DNA of 64,000 bases from Acidimicrobiia bacterium (lineage in GTDB: Bacteria; Acidobacteriota; Terriglobia; Bryobacterales; Bryobacteraceae): contig VFZE01000021.1 of assembly GCA_016871315.1 (NCBI GenBank), positions 29,728-93,727 on the forward strand, written 5' to 3'. The translations under genes and the position numbers were made by a program. The notes under the pieces are model-generated. The model was given only the letters and a program-made list of their open reading frames with translations, was not told the DNA's origin and did not search any database. Positions 1-8,730 of this stretch are shown here, in pieces (position 1 is the stretch's first letter; the number at the start of each line of letters is the position of its first letter).

Positions 1-1385
1 CCATCGCCCGCTTCCGGCTTGATCCAGGCGCCGATCGAGAACGGATCCAGATAATCGAAACCCGCCACCGCACCGGCTGCAAGCTCCTTCGCCCCATCAA
101 AGCGCAACGCGGCGCCCGCTTTGCCTTCGACGCTTTCCAGCGGCGCAGCCGCGCCGTCCATCGGCAAGTGCAGGATCAGGCCGCGCGTGATGGACCATTC
201 GCCGGGCTTGTTACGCTCCCACTTGCGCTGATCCTTGGCCAGCTGCGGCTGCACTCGCTCCCACTCCCGCTCGGCATCGGCCAGTTCCCGATCCAGATTC
301 TCCAGCTTCCGCGACATCTCCGTTGTCGGAGCCTTGATCATCGGCTCTTCGTTGCCGAAGTTGTAAACCTGCCCCTTCTCCGGAACATTGTTGAAGAAGG
401 CGAACAGCCGGTAGAAGTCCTTCTGCGAAATCGGATCGTACTTGTGATCGTGACACCGCGCGCAGCCGAAGGTCATGCCCAGCCAGACCGTGGCCGTGGT
501 CTCGGCCCGCTCGGCCACATATTCCACGCGAAACTCCTCCGGCACAATGCCACCCTCGCTCGTCGTGCGGTGATTGCGCAGAAAACCGGTGGCGATCTTT
601 TGATCGAGCGTCGCGTTGGGCAGCAGATCCCCCGCAAGCTGCTCGACAGTGAACCGGTCAAACGGCATATTGCGCGCAAAAGCGCCGATCACCCAGTCGC
701 GCCACCGGTACATGTCGCGAATGCCGTCGGTCTGGTAGCCGTTCGTGTCCGCGTAGCGCGCCACTTCCAGCCACCGCATCGCCATCCGCTCGGCGTAGCG
801 CGGCGAGGCCAGCAGCCGGTCCACCTGCTTCTCGTACGCATTCACGGAGCTGTCCTTCAGAAAAGCATCCACCTCCTCAGGCGTCGGCGGGAGCCCCGTC
901 AGGTCCAGACTCAATCGCCTGATCAGCGTTGCCCGCGCTGTCTCCGGCGACGGCTTCCACCCCTCCCGTTCCAGCCGCGCCCGAACGTAATAATCCACCC
1001 CGTTGCCGGGCACCTTCACCCGTTTGGGTGGAATCAGCGACCAGTGCTTTTCCCACTGCGCCCCCTGATCGATCCACTGCCGCAGCAGCTCAATCTCTTT
1101 GTCCGGCAGCCTGTCATGCCCGAGATACGCCGGCGGCATCCGCAGCGTCTTGTTCGTCGAGATCACCCGTTGCATCAGCGGACTCTTCGCCGCGTCCCCC
1201 GCCACAATCGCCGGCTTCGCCCCCGCCTCCACATCAAACCGCAGCGCCGTCTTCCGGTTCGCTGCATCGGGCCCATGACAAGGAAAACAGCGGTCGGAAA
1301 GGATAGGCCGGATGTCGCGATTGAAGCGCACCTCAGCGCTGGCGCACATCACCACGACGAGAAGACAGAGGACGCGTCCCAGCAT
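1..1385 (-). CDS. PSD1/DUF1549 planctomycete-type cytochrome protein (partial, 3' end off the window)
   Basis: Open for 461 codons from ATG at 1385 to the window edge, so the C-terminus is missing. It begins with a short signal peptide (residues 1-17, MLGRVLCLLVVVMCASA), then a CFPCH heme-binding motif (residues 33-37) typical of the PSCyt1 domain. The DUF1549 (PSCyt2) region follows, with LSLDLTGLPPTPEEVDAF and a second motif, CARCHDHKYDPI. A LamG-like segment starts near residue 415 (SITRGLILHLPMDG). In this family a DUF1553 domain normally closes the protein beyond a LamG insert. These secreted proteins are usually paired with DUF1501 proteins, as here. Function is unknown; polymer degradation with electron transfer is often guessed. 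It is the third gene of a leftward set with the next two. Family call is strong, role unknown. Confidence 0.9.
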   Translation of the reverse strand, partial: MLGRVLCLLVVVMCASAEVRFNRDIRPILSDRCFPCHGPDAANRKTALRFDVEAGAKPAIVAGDAAKSPLMQRVISTNKTLRMPPAYLGHDRLPDKEIELLRQWIDQGAQWEKHWSLIPPKRVKVPGNGVDYYVRARLEREGWKPSPETARATLIRRLSLDLTGLPPTPEEVDAFLKDSSVNAYEKQVDRLLASPRYAERMAMRWLEVARYADTNGYQTDGIRDMYRWRDWVIGAFARNMPFDRFTVEQLAGDLLPNATLDQKIATGFLRNHRTTSEGGIVPEEFRVEYVAERAETTATVWLGMTFGCARCHDHKYDPISQKDFYRLFAFFNNVPEKGQVYNFGNEEPMIKAPTTEMSRKLENLDRELADAEREWERVQPQLAKDQRKWERNKPGEWSITRGLILHLPMDGAAAPLESVEGKAGAALRFDGAKELAAGAVAGFDYLDPFSIGAWIKPEAGD

Positions 1386-1467
1386 CGCTTTCAGGTCGAT
1401 TCTAGCATCCCACCCCAGCGGGCCAGCCTGGAAAGAAGCTAGCCGGGGAAGGCTCTAAGCTAGCGCC

Positions 1468-2844
1468 TCAGCTCCAGATCTCGTGCACAGGGCCGTAGAG
1501 ATCCTGCGGCGACGACGGGATGTACTCGAATCCGCGGTTCAGCGGATCGTCGCGGCGGATCTTGGTCCAGTCAATCCCGAGCGCGGAGTAGATCGTGGCG
1601 GCGACGTCTTCGGCGCGGATGTCGCGGTCACGCGACCAACCGGGAGAGGTGGTCGCGCGGCCGACACTGTCTGTCTCGCCAATCGCGCGCGGGCCGCGGA
1701 TGCCGGCGCCGGCGAACATCACGGCCTGCTGGAGGAAATGATCACGCCCGCCGCCGGCGTTCAGGTTGCCGACCGTGCGGCCGAACTCGCCCATCGCGAC
1801 GATCAGGGTCTCCTCCAGCAGCCCTTCCGCTTTCAGGTCGGCGATCAGCGTGCCGAGCCCGTTGTCGAACTGGCGGATGAGCGAGTTCTGGTTGGTGGGG
1901 TTGAAGGCGCCCGTGTAGATACCGGAGTGGTTGTCCCAGCCGCCGATGGTGATCTGGATGAAGCGCGTGCCGAGGCCGGAGCGGACCAGGTTGCGTGCGG
2001 TGATGCAAGCGTTGCCGAAGCCGGTGTTGCCGTAGCGGACGCGCTCCTCGGCGTTGAAAGTGAAGACACGGTCGACGTTCGAGTTGTACATCATGCCCCG
2101 CGCGCTCAGGTTGAACTGCAGGATCTCCCCGGCCCCGGCGCCGAGCGTGGCCGCGGCCCGCTCCTCGGCATCCAGCTTCAGCAGCAGGTCATAGCGCTGA
2201 TCAAAGCGCGCCGGTCCGGCGGGGTGGGCTGTATTGCCGAGGCCCGCGCCGTTGGGTGCGACGAAGAAGGGCGAATGTTGCGGCGGCAGATAGCCGCTGC
2301 CCGGAGTATCGGTGCCGGAGTTGAGCGCCAGAAACGTGGGCAGGCTCTGCTCCTTGGCGGAAAGCTCGATCGAGGCGACCGAGCCGATGTGCGGCGCGAT
2401 TCGCGAGGTGCTCGCCAGCGGGTTGCGCGCGATCTGCGCCCACTGCCGCGCGAACTGATGCACCGCGGCCCAGGAGCGGACCGACCGTAGCAAGGCGATC
2501 GAATCCAGCTGATCGGCGATCTTCGGCATGATCCCCTGCGGGAAGCGAATGCTGTCGTAGCTCGTCGCGTTGAAGCCGGCTGGCGTCCACGGGCCTTCCT
2601 TCAGATCGAACGTATCGATATGGCTCTGCCCGCCCGACAGCAGCACGAAGATGCAGTTCTTGGCCTTGCCGATCGGCTGCGCCTGTGCGCGCGCGATGGT
2701 CTCCATCGGGCGCGACGGCAGCAGGAAGTAGCCGCCGATGGCGCTCGCGGCGTGGCGGAAGAACATGCGCCGGCCGATGTGGGGATTGCGCCAGAACAGT
2801 GTTCCGGGGATCTTGCTCCAGTCGATGCCGTATCTGTCTTTCAT
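1468..2844 (-). CDS. DUF1501 family secreted protein
   Basis: 458 residues from ATG at 2844. The N-terminus carries a twin-arginine-like signal (RRMFFRHAASAIGGYFLL). The mature part is a DUF1501 domain, recognised by KNCIFVLLSGGQSHIDTFDLK, the central GMMYNSNVDRVF and GWDNHSG elements, and the late MGEFGRT and GRDH motifs. DUF1501 proteins have an alkaline-phosphatase/sulfatase-like fold and are almost always encoded next to DUF1549/DUF1553 proteins in Planctomycetes and Acidobacteria. Only 18 nt separate it from the upstream DUF1549 gene, so both are probably one transcript and possibly one exported complex. Substrate is not known and cannot be read from the sequence. Confidence 0.92.
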   Translation of the reverse strand: MKDRYGIDWSKIPGTLFWRNPHIGRRMFFRHAASAIGGYFLLPSRPMETIARAQAQPIGKAKNCIFVLLSGGQSHIDTFDLKEGPWTPAGFNATSYDSIRFPQGIMPKIADQLDSIALLRSVRSWAAVHQFARQWAQIARNPLASTSRIAPHIGSVASIELSAKEQSLPTFLALNSGTDTPGSGYLPPQHSPFFVAPNGAGLGNTAHPAGPARFDQRYDLLLKLDAEERAAATLGAGAGEILQFNLSARGMMYNSNVDRVFTFNAEERVRYGNTGFGNACITARNLVRSGLGTRFIQITIGGWDNHSGIYTGAFNPTNQNSLIRQFDNGLGTLIADLKAEGLLEETLIVAMGEFGRTVGNLNAGGGRDHFLQQAVMFAGAGIRGPRAIGETDSVGRATTSPGWSRDRDIRAEDVAATIYSALGIDWTKIRRDDPLNRGFEYIPSSPQDLYGPVHEIWS

Positions 2845-2862
2845 GGCTCCTGTGTCCCCCTT

Positions 2863-4758
2863 TTAGTGGCTGAAGATGAACTCGGCCTTGTTGATCAAGG
2901 CCCAGGCCAGGTCTTCGATGGCGGTGTTTCGCGTCGTCGCGTTGGTCGTGCGCGCCAGCGCCGCCACGGCCTGGTCCTTTTCGTGATTAGTGGGCAGGCG
3001 CGAGAGGAACAGCAGGAAGAGTTCGTCGACAGCGGCGGCGTTGTCGGTACTTGTTGAAATGGCACGCAAAGTAGGCGAGGAGGCGACTCGAACCCGGTTG
3101 TTCACAAAGGCGTCGTTCATCAGGTTCAGCGCTTGTAAGATTGAGCCGGACTGGCTGCGGTTCTGTCCGTCGCGATTGCCGCGGAGGAAGGCGTTCATGA
3201 AGCGCAGCGAGTTGCCGTTGCTGCGCGGCTCCACCGGTTCGGGCAGCTGCATCGCCCATTCGGCGGGTCCGTCCCAGTCTGCAACCGTGTAGGGCTGCGG
3301 AATGCCGGTCGCCTTGACAATCGCGTCGTGCACCTCCTCACCCTCCAGACGGCGCGCGAAGTGGCGCGCGAACAGCGGAACGCTGGTCACGTTCCATTCC
3401 CCGTCATAACGCGAGCTGAGCTGATAGGCGGTCGATTCCGCCACCAGCCGGACATACTCGCGCAAATTGTAGTTGGATTCGGCCAGCGCGTTGGCCAGCA
3501 GACGCAGCAGGCGCGGATGCGTGGCCTGCAACTTCCACGGCGCCGCCGGCGGATGGTCAGGGTCCAGCCGAGCCGGGTCCAGCCCGTCCAACGGTTCCAC
3601 TAACGCCAGGTTGAACATCTGCTTCCAGATGCGGTTGGCGAAGTTGACTGCCATCATCGGGTCCTGGATGATGTTCTCGGCCAGCTCCGCGCGCCAGAAA
3701 CCGGAGGCGGGCTTATTGCCGTTGCGGTACTCGGCATCGACGGCGCGGATGTTGCCGACGGCGGCGCGGTTGGGGCGGTTGCCGAAGTTGGTGTTGAGCG
3801 CGTAGTTGCCGGTAGGCCGGTCGGTCACCTGCCAGCTGTTGAACAGAGGACTGGTGCGGTCCTGCTGGTGCGGCGTGGCCAGTGTGACGCGCGAGAAGAA
3901 GGCGGCCATGCGCTGGGCGTCCAGTCGGGTGGAGTTGGTGCCCCAGAGACTCAACTGCTCCATGTGGCGGCGGCCGTCGTGGCACAGCAGGCAATCAAAG
4001 TAGCCGAGCCCAAGAAAGCGCGAAGTGGTTTGATAAAGCTGCAGGTCGTACGTGTCCTGGATCGGGCCCATTACGGCGCGCCCGCCGACGGCGAAGTTGG
4101 AGGCGCCCTCCTCCAGGCTGTAGTTGTTGCCGCCTGCCGTGACCAGCTCATACACCATGTCCTTGAGCGGCTTTCCGGCATCGATGGAGGTGCGGATGTA
4201 GAAGTGGTATGCGTTGCGTCCGCCGGTCTGGCGGTTGACGTTGGCCAGCACTTGGGCGTTTTCCAGCAGATCGCCCATCCACAGTGTCCACTTGTCGGTG
4301 AACTCTTGTGAGTAGAGCAGGCGGTCGATGACGATGTTGCGCTTTTCCACTGAGGAGTCGGCCAGGAAGTTGCGCACTTCGTTGGGCGTGGGGATGCGGC
4401 CCGTGAGGTCGAGATGGATCCGCCGGAAGAACTCGGCGTCGGAGGACACGCGTGCGGCCGCGACGCCGGCCTTGGCCATCGTGTCGAAGATCTCCACATC
4501 AATGAAGTTGCGGCGCGGAAGTTCGCCGGGTGCGACGCTCAGCCGGCCCGAGACGGCCAAGTTACGGTTAAGCTTGCCGGCGCGCTCATGCACATCCTGA
4601 TACTGGCGTAGCTGGCGGCTGAGGAAGGCGTCCGGGTCGGCGCGGAACGAGCAGTTGTCACCACTCGGCTCCTGGCGCGCCGCGTCTCCGGCGAGGCCGG
4701 CCATGGCACCCAGAGTAAACAAAAGACAGAACTTAGCGATAAGATTGTGCTTCCACAT
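2863..4758 (-). CDS. DUF1549/DUF1553 family secreted protein
   Basis: 631 residues with a signal peptide (hydrophobic FCLLFTLGAMAGLAG near residues 10-24). The DUF1549 block is clear: FFRRIHLDLTGRIPTPNEV followed by DRLLYSQEFTDKWTLWMGD. A single CLLCH heme-type motif lies in FDCLLCHDGRRH. The DUF1553 part begins around MAVNFANRIWKQMFNLALVEP and ends with FLLFLSRLPTNHEKDQAV. Unlike the gene at the left edge it has no N-terminal PSCyt1 heme domain and no LamG insert, so the two are paralogues of different architecture. It heads the three-gene leftward set; a plausible promoter lies just upstream (4810-4838). Role unknown. Confidence 0.9.
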   Translation of the reverse strand: MWKHNLIAKFCLLFTLGAMAGLAGDAARQEPSGDNCSFRADPDAFLSRQLRQYQDVHERAGKLNRNLAVSGRLSVAPGELPRRNFIDVEIFDTMAKAGVAAARVSSDAEFFRRIHLDLTGRIPTPNEVRNFLADSSVEKRNIVIDRLLYSQEFTDKWTLWMGDLLENAQVLANVNRQTGGRNAYHFYIRTSIDAGKPLKDMVYELVTAGGNNYSLEEGASNFAVGGRAVMGPIQDTYDLQLYQTTSRFLGLGYFDCLLCHDGRRHMEQLSLWGTNSTRLDAQRMAAFFSRVTLATPHQQDRTSPLFNSWQVTDRPTGNYALNTNFGNRPNRAAVGNIRAVDAEYRNGNKPASGFWRAELAENIIQDPMMAVNFANRIWKQMFNLALVEPLDGLDPARLDPDHPPAAPWKLQATHPRLLRLLANALAESNYNLREYVRLVAESTAYQLSSRYDGEWNVTSVPLFARHFARRLEGEEVHDAIVKATGIPQPYTVADWDGPAEWAMQLPEPVEPRSNGNSLRFMNAFLRGNRDGQNRSQSGSILQALNLMNDAFVNNRVRVASSPTLRAISTSTDNAAAVDELFLLFLSRLPTNHEKDQAVAALARTTNATTRNTAIEDLAWALINKAEFIFSH

Positions 4759-4809
4759 CCCGTTCGACCTTCCCGGCCCTTCTTGGAGAGCCTCTGATAC
4801 TGTGTTGGA

Positions 4810-4838
4810 AGTATAACACCGGTCTCAGGCGTTTTGAC
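4810..4838 (-). promoter_or_regulatory. Candidate promoter for the DUF1549-DUF1501-PSD1 set
   Basis: On the minus strand a -10 element TATACT (4810-4815) lies 17 nt from a weaker -35 element GTCAAA (4833-4838). It is 51 nt upstream of the DUF1549 start codon, in the only non-coding stretch between that gene and the end of the inositol operon. The -10 matches well, the -35 poorly. Confidence 0.4.
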
Positions 4839-4890
4839 TCGCCGAAACACCTTAAAAAGTGTGACTAAGCGGCTTGAAGGGTTGCCACTC

Positions 4891-5913
4891 TCAACCCCCG
4901 ACGTAGCGCGCATAAAGGCTGCGCGCTAGCCCCGTATCGGTGGTGCCCTGGATGATGGCGCGGCCGTCGGGAAAGATGGTCATCTCATACGGCTCCAGGA
5001 AGAAGCGCAAGGCGAACTCATTGGAACGCACACGCCCCAGCGGCGCCAGCCTCGCCTCCAGCTGCCCCAGATCCAGCGGGCTCGTGCGCAGGTGGATCTG
5101 CACCGCGTTGCGCCCGCACAGGCTGATCGGCGTCCGCCGCACCCCTTCCAGATACGGAAAACTGTTCTCGCGGCAAACGCTGCAATCCTCCCGCGGCTCC
5201 GGCTGCGCGCTCTGCCGGATGCGTCCGCTCCACACATCCACGCGCGTGATCAGCCGCGGCACCAGATGCCCGTTGCCCGACAGCACCTGCATCGCCATGG
5301 AGCACTGCAGCGCCGCCACCGTGGAGGTGACCGTGTTCAGTACGCCCGCGGTCTCGCACGTCGGCTGCGCTCCGGAAGGCGGATCAGGATACAAACACGC
5401 CAGACAGCTCCTCTCCTGGTCAAGAACCGGCATCACCAGCCCGTAGCTTTCCACGGCAGCTCCGTAGATCCACGGCAGGTTCTCCCGCACGCAAAACTCG
5501 TTGATCAGGTAGCGCGTCTCGAAATTGTCGGTGCCGTCCAGCACAAGCTCAACTTCACCAAGGCAGTCGCCGATATTGGACGCGGTCAAATCGGCAACCA
5601 CCGGCTCCACTTCAATCGAAGAGTTGATCAGCGCCAGCCGCTGGGCTGCCGCTGCCGCCTTCGGCAGCCCCTGCTCGGCATCGGACTCCTCAAACAGCCA
5701 TTGCCGCTGCAGATTGTTCAGCTCCACGTAGTCCCGGTCGATGATCCGCAAAAAACCAACGCCCGCCCGCGCCAGCGATGCCGCTTGAAAACTGCCCAGC
5801 GCCCCGCATCCCACAATCGCCGCGCGCGCCTTCTTCAGCCTGCCCTGGCCCTCTTCACCAAGCCCGGCAAACCGCACCTGGCGCGAATAACGTTCCGGTA
5901 CGGGTTCGCTCAT
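4891..5913 (-). CDS. ThiF/MoeB/HesA-type adenylyltransferase (E1-like)
   Basis: 340 residues. The opening RYSRQVRFAGLGEEGQGRL and the nucleotide-binding GCGALGSFQAASLARAG are the classic ThiF/MoeB signature. DRDYVELNNLQRQ, DGTDNFETRYLINE and a zinc-binding CLAC/CSVC pair follow, and TCETAGVLNT supplies the likely active-site cysteine. After the second zinc pair a roughly 90-residue C-terminal domain remains that I do not recognise. Family members adenylate the C-terminus of a ubiquitin-like sulfur carrier for thiamin, molybdopterin or thio-modification pathways. It begins 3 nt after the iolC stop codon, so it looks like the last gene of the inositol operon, although no sulfur carrier or other thiamin/molybdopterin gene is nearby. 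General class certain, partner unknown. Confidence 0.88.
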   Translation of the reverse strand: MSEPVPERYSRQVRFAGLGEEGQGRLKKARAAIVGCGALGSFQAASLARAGVGFLRIIDRDYVELNNLQRQWLFEESDAEQGLPKAAAAAQRLALINSSIEVEPVVADLTASNIGDCLGEVELVLDGTDNFETRYLINEFCVRENLPWIYGAAVESYGLVMPVLDQERSCLACLYPDPPSGAQPTCETAGVLNTVTSTVAALQCSMAMQVLSGNGHLVPRLITRVDVWSGRIRQSAQPEPREDCSVCRENSFPYLEGVRRTPISLCGRNAVQIHLRTSPLDLGQLEARLAPLGRVRSNEFALRFFLEPYEMTIFPDGRAIIQGTTDTGLARSLYARYVGG

Positions 5914-5916
5914 CGG

Positions 5917-6864
5917 CTATCTCCTCTGTGCGGCCATCAACTCCTCAACCTCGGCCAGCGTCGGCATCGCCTCCGAACAGCTAAGCCTGCTGACCACGAT
6001 CGCCGCGGCTGCGTTGCCGTGGTGCAGCGCCTCAACGACAGGCATGCCCTTCACCAGTCCGTAGAGGAACCCGGACGCGAACCCGTCACCGGCGCCAATG
6101 GTCGACACTACTTCCACTCTATACGGTGGCAGGAAGATATCTTCCACCCCTTGGTACACACGGGTGCCCTGATCGCCCAGTTTCGAGACCAGCATCGGCA
6201 CACCCGCTTTGCGCAGCCGGCTGACCGCCGCATCCAGCGCCGCCTCACCGGCCACCAGTTTCAGCTCCACATCATTGCCGATCAGCACATCGATAAACGG
6301 CAAGGCAAGCCGCACCGCTAACCCCGCCTCTTCCGGTGAACGCCACGACATGCTGCGGTAATCCACGTCCAGCACCACCTGGCAACCGGCCGATTTGGCC
6401 CTCTCCAGGGCCCGATACGTCGACTCGCGCGAAGGCGACGCACACAACGAGGTCCCATTGGTGATGAACATCTTCGCCGATGCCAGATAACCGAGATCCT
6501 CCTCCCGAAGATCCACGCGCGTGTCGGCCGGATCGTGCCGGTAAAAAACCTGCGGGAACTTGTCGGGCGGCGACACCTCCGTCACCGCCAGCGAAGGCAG
6601 GTAGCCGTTCACACGCTGGACCCGGCTCACGTCCACCTTCTCTTGCCGCAGAAACTCCACCAGAAAATCGCTCAAGCTGTCCGCGCCCAGGGCGGACGCG
6701 ATGCCGGCGCGCGCCCCCAACCGCGATAGACCGACGGCCATGTTCGCGCTGGATCCGCCCAGGTAGCGTGAGAATCGCCGCACACGCGCCAGAGGAACGT
6801 GCGGTTCCTCGGACATCAGATCGTAGCCTATGCGCCCGAGGATCGAAACATCAAGGCCGCTCAC
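5917..6864 (-). CDS. iolC: 5-dehydro-2-deoxygluconokinase (PfkB family)
   Basis: 315 residues from a GTG start that overlaps the iolD stop codon (GTGA). It is a PfkB/ribokinase-family sugar kinase: GGSSANMAVGLSRLGA near the N-terminus and GAGDGFASGFLYGL near residue 255 with the catalytic aspartate. Position directly after iolD, and similarity to IolC (opening DVSILGRIGYDL), identify it as the kinase that phosphorylates 5-dehydro-2-deoxy-D-gluconate. In some bacteria IolC is fused to an aldolase-like domain; this one is not, and no IolJ aldolase is encoded in the operon, so the next catabolic step must be supplied elsewhere. Confidence 0.88.
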   Translation of the reverse strand: MSGLDVSILGRIGYDLMSEEPHVPLARVRRFSRYLGGSSANMAVGLSRLGARAGIASALGADSLSDFLVEFLRQEKVDVSRVQRVNGYLPSLAVTEVSPPDKFPQVFYRHDPADTRVDLREEDLGYLASAKMFITNGTSLCASPSRESTYRALERAKSAGCQVVLDVDYRSMSWRSPEEAGLAVRLALPFIDVLIGNDVELKLVAGEAALDAAVSRLRKAGVPMLVSKLGDQGTRVYQGVEDIFLPPYRVEVVSTIGAGDGFASGFLYGLVKGMPVVEALHHGNAAAAIVVSRLSCSEAMPTLAEVEELMAAQRR

Positions 6865-8714
6865 AGGAAGTAGCGCTCCTTCTTCCTTCCCTCTTCATAA
6901 GCCGCGCGAGCCCTCTGCACCGCCTCGCTCGAGGATACTTCCGCGATCGGCACGTCCCACCAGGATTCGTATCCGGGCACCTTCTCGTGGATGTCGGTCT
7001 CCACCACCACCACCGTGGTCTTCTTCGCTGCGCGCATTTCCTCGAGCGCCGTCCTCAGCTGCTCGCGCGTCGTGGCCCGCACCGTGTGGGCGCCCAGACT
7101 GGCCGCGTTGGCTACGTAGTCCACCGGGATCGGATCGCCCGCAAGCGACCCGCACTGGCGGTAGCGGTATTCCGTCCCGAACCCTTCGCTGCCGCAGGCC
7201 CGGCTCAAACCGCCGATACTCGAGAAGCCCCCATTGTCCACCACCACAATGTTCAGCTTGTAATTCTCCTGGAGGCTCGTCACGATTTCCTGCGCCATCA
7301 TCAAGTACGACCCGTCCCCTACCATCACGTAAACCTCGCGCTCCGGATCGGCCATCTTGATCCCGAGCCCTCCGGCGATTTCATAACCCATCGTCGAATA
7401 TCCGTACTCGAGATGGTAGCCCTTGGGATCGCGCGTGCGCCAAAGCTTGTGCAGGTCGCCTGGCATGCTGCCCGCGGCGCAGACCACCACGTCCTTCGCC
7501 GCGGAAACCGAGTTCACCACGCCGATCACCTCGCCCTGACTCATGGGCGGCCCGTGCTCTTTCGTGTAGATCCCCTCCACTTCGCGATCCCACTCCTGCC
7601 GGAATCTGTCGGCGCGGTCCCGATATTCGGCAGCCACATGGTAGCCACGCAACTGTTCGGCCAGTGCCTCCAGCGTCACCCGCGCATCGGCCACTAGCGC
7701 CAGGCCGCTATGCTTGAACGCATCGAACTCGGCCACGTTGATGTTGAAGAACCCCACGTCCGGGTTTTGAAACGCCGTCTTGGAAGCCGTCGTGAAGTCG
7801 GAGTAGCGGGTCCCGATCCCGATCACCAGGTCCGCCTCCCGCGCCATGATGTTCGCCCCAGGCGTCCCCGTCACTCCCATCGCGCCCAGCGACTGCGGAT
7901 GGTCGTAGCGCAGCGCTCCCTTTCCCGCCTGCGTCTCCGCCACCGGGATGCCGGTCTGCGCCGCGAACCGCGCCAAAGCCTCCGTTGCCTCGGAATAGAT
8001 CACGCCGCCGCCGGCGATGATCAACGGCCGTTGCGCCGAACGGATCATCTCCACGCCCTGCCGCAACACTTCCGCGTCACCGCGCGGCCGCGGCACCAGC
8101 CACACGCGCTGCTCGAAAAACTCCTCCGGGAATTTGAACGCCTCGGTCTGTACGTCCTGCGGCAGCGCCAGAGTCACGGCGCCGGTCTCCGCCGGGGAAG
8201 TCAGCACCCGCATCGCCTCCGGCAGCGCCGTTAACAGCTGCTCGGCGCGATAGATGCGGTCCCAGTAACGGCTCACCGGCTTGAAACAGTCGTTCACCGA
8301 AACATCCTGGCTCGCCCCGCTCTCCAGTTGCTGCAGCACTGGCGCCACGTTGCGCCTCGCGAAAATATCGCCAGGCAACAGCAGCACCGGAACGCGGTTG
8401 ATGGTCGCCGCCGCCGCGCCCGTAATCATGTTCGTCGCGCCCGGCCCGATCGAGCTCGTGCAAACCAGCGTCCGCATGCGGTTGCTCATCTTGGCAAATG
8501 CCGCCGCGGTATGCACCATCGCCTGTTCGTTCCGGCAAAGGTAGTACCGAAAATCAGCATTCTCCTGCAACGCCTGCCCGATACCGGCGACATTGCCGTG
8601 TCCGAAGATCCCGAAACAGCCGGCAAAGAACGGCTGGCGGTTGCCGTCGCGGCTGCTTAGCTGGCTCTTCAGAAACTCAATCGTCGCCTGCGCCGCCGTA
8701 CGCTTCCGAGTCAT
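6861..8714 (-). CDS. iolD: 3D-(3,5/4)-trihydroxycyclohexane-1,2-dione acylhydrolase
   Basis: 617 residues, a thiamine-diphosphate enzyme of the acetolactate-synthase fold that opens the cyclohexane-dione ring to 5-deoxy-glucuronate. The N-terminal PYR domain contains FGIFGHGNVAGIGQAL; the C-terminal ThDP-binding motif is GDGSYLMMAQEIVTSL with VVVDN after it. I chose ATG at 8714 (protein starts MTRKRTAAQ) rather than an in-frame TTG at 8741, because a perfect AGGAGGTG ribosome-binding site sits six nt before this ATG. It starts 16 nt after iolE ends, and its stop codon overlaps the iolC start. Confidence 0.95.
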   Translation of the reverse strand: MTRKRTAAQATIEFLKSQLSSRDGNRQPFFAGCFGIFGHGNVAGIGQALQENADFRYYLCRNEQAMVHTAAAFAKMSNRMRTLVCTSSIGPGATNMITGAAAATINRVPVLLLPGDIFARRNVAPVLQQLESGASQDVSVNDCFKPVSRYWDRIYRAEQLLTALPEAMRVLTSPAETGAVTLALPQDVQTEAFKFPEEFFEQRVWLVPRPRGDAEVLRQGVEMIRSAQRPLIIAGGGVIYSEATEALARFAAQTGIPVAETQAGKGALRYDHPQSLGAMGVTGTPGANIMAREADLVIGIGTRYSDFTTASKTAFQNPDVGFFNINVAEFDAFKHSGLALVADARVTLEALAEQLRGYHVAAEYRDRADRFRQEWDREVEGIYTKEHGPPMSQGEVIGVVNSVSAAKDVVVCAAGSMPGDLHKLWRTRDPKGYHLEYGYSTMGYEIAGGLGIKMADPEREVYVMVGDGSYLMMAQEIVTSLQENYKLNIVVVDNGGFSSIGGLSRACGSEGFGTEYRYRQCGSLAGDPIPVDYVANAASLGAHTVRATTREQLRTALEEMRAAKKTTVVVVETDIHEKVPGYESWWDVPIAEVSSSEAVQRARAAYEEGRKKERYFL

Positions 8715-8720
8715 CTCGTT

Positions 8721-8728
8721 CACCTCCT
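8721..8728 (-). promoter_or_regulatory. Strong ribosome-binding site deciding the iolD start
   Basis: AGGAGGTG on the minus strand, six nt upstream of ATG 8714. It lies just before the iolE stop is cleared (iolE ends at 8731) and rules out the longer TTG-initiated reading frame from 8741. Confidence 0.85.
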
Positions 8729-8730
8729 CG

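Noticed and set aside
168..1442. Long plus-strand open frame (424 codons) over the left edge
   Set aside because: It is the antisense shadow of the PSD1/DUF1549 gene, whose minus-strand frame carries CFPCH, CARCHDH and a signal peptide. The plus frame is Arg/His/Pro-rich without any family motif.
4891..5913. ThiF-type gene as part of an antiphage ubiquitin-like (Bil/CBASS-like) operon
   Set aside because: No E2, JAB peptidase, ubiquitin-like protein or nucleotide cyclase is adjacent; neighbours are inositol genes.
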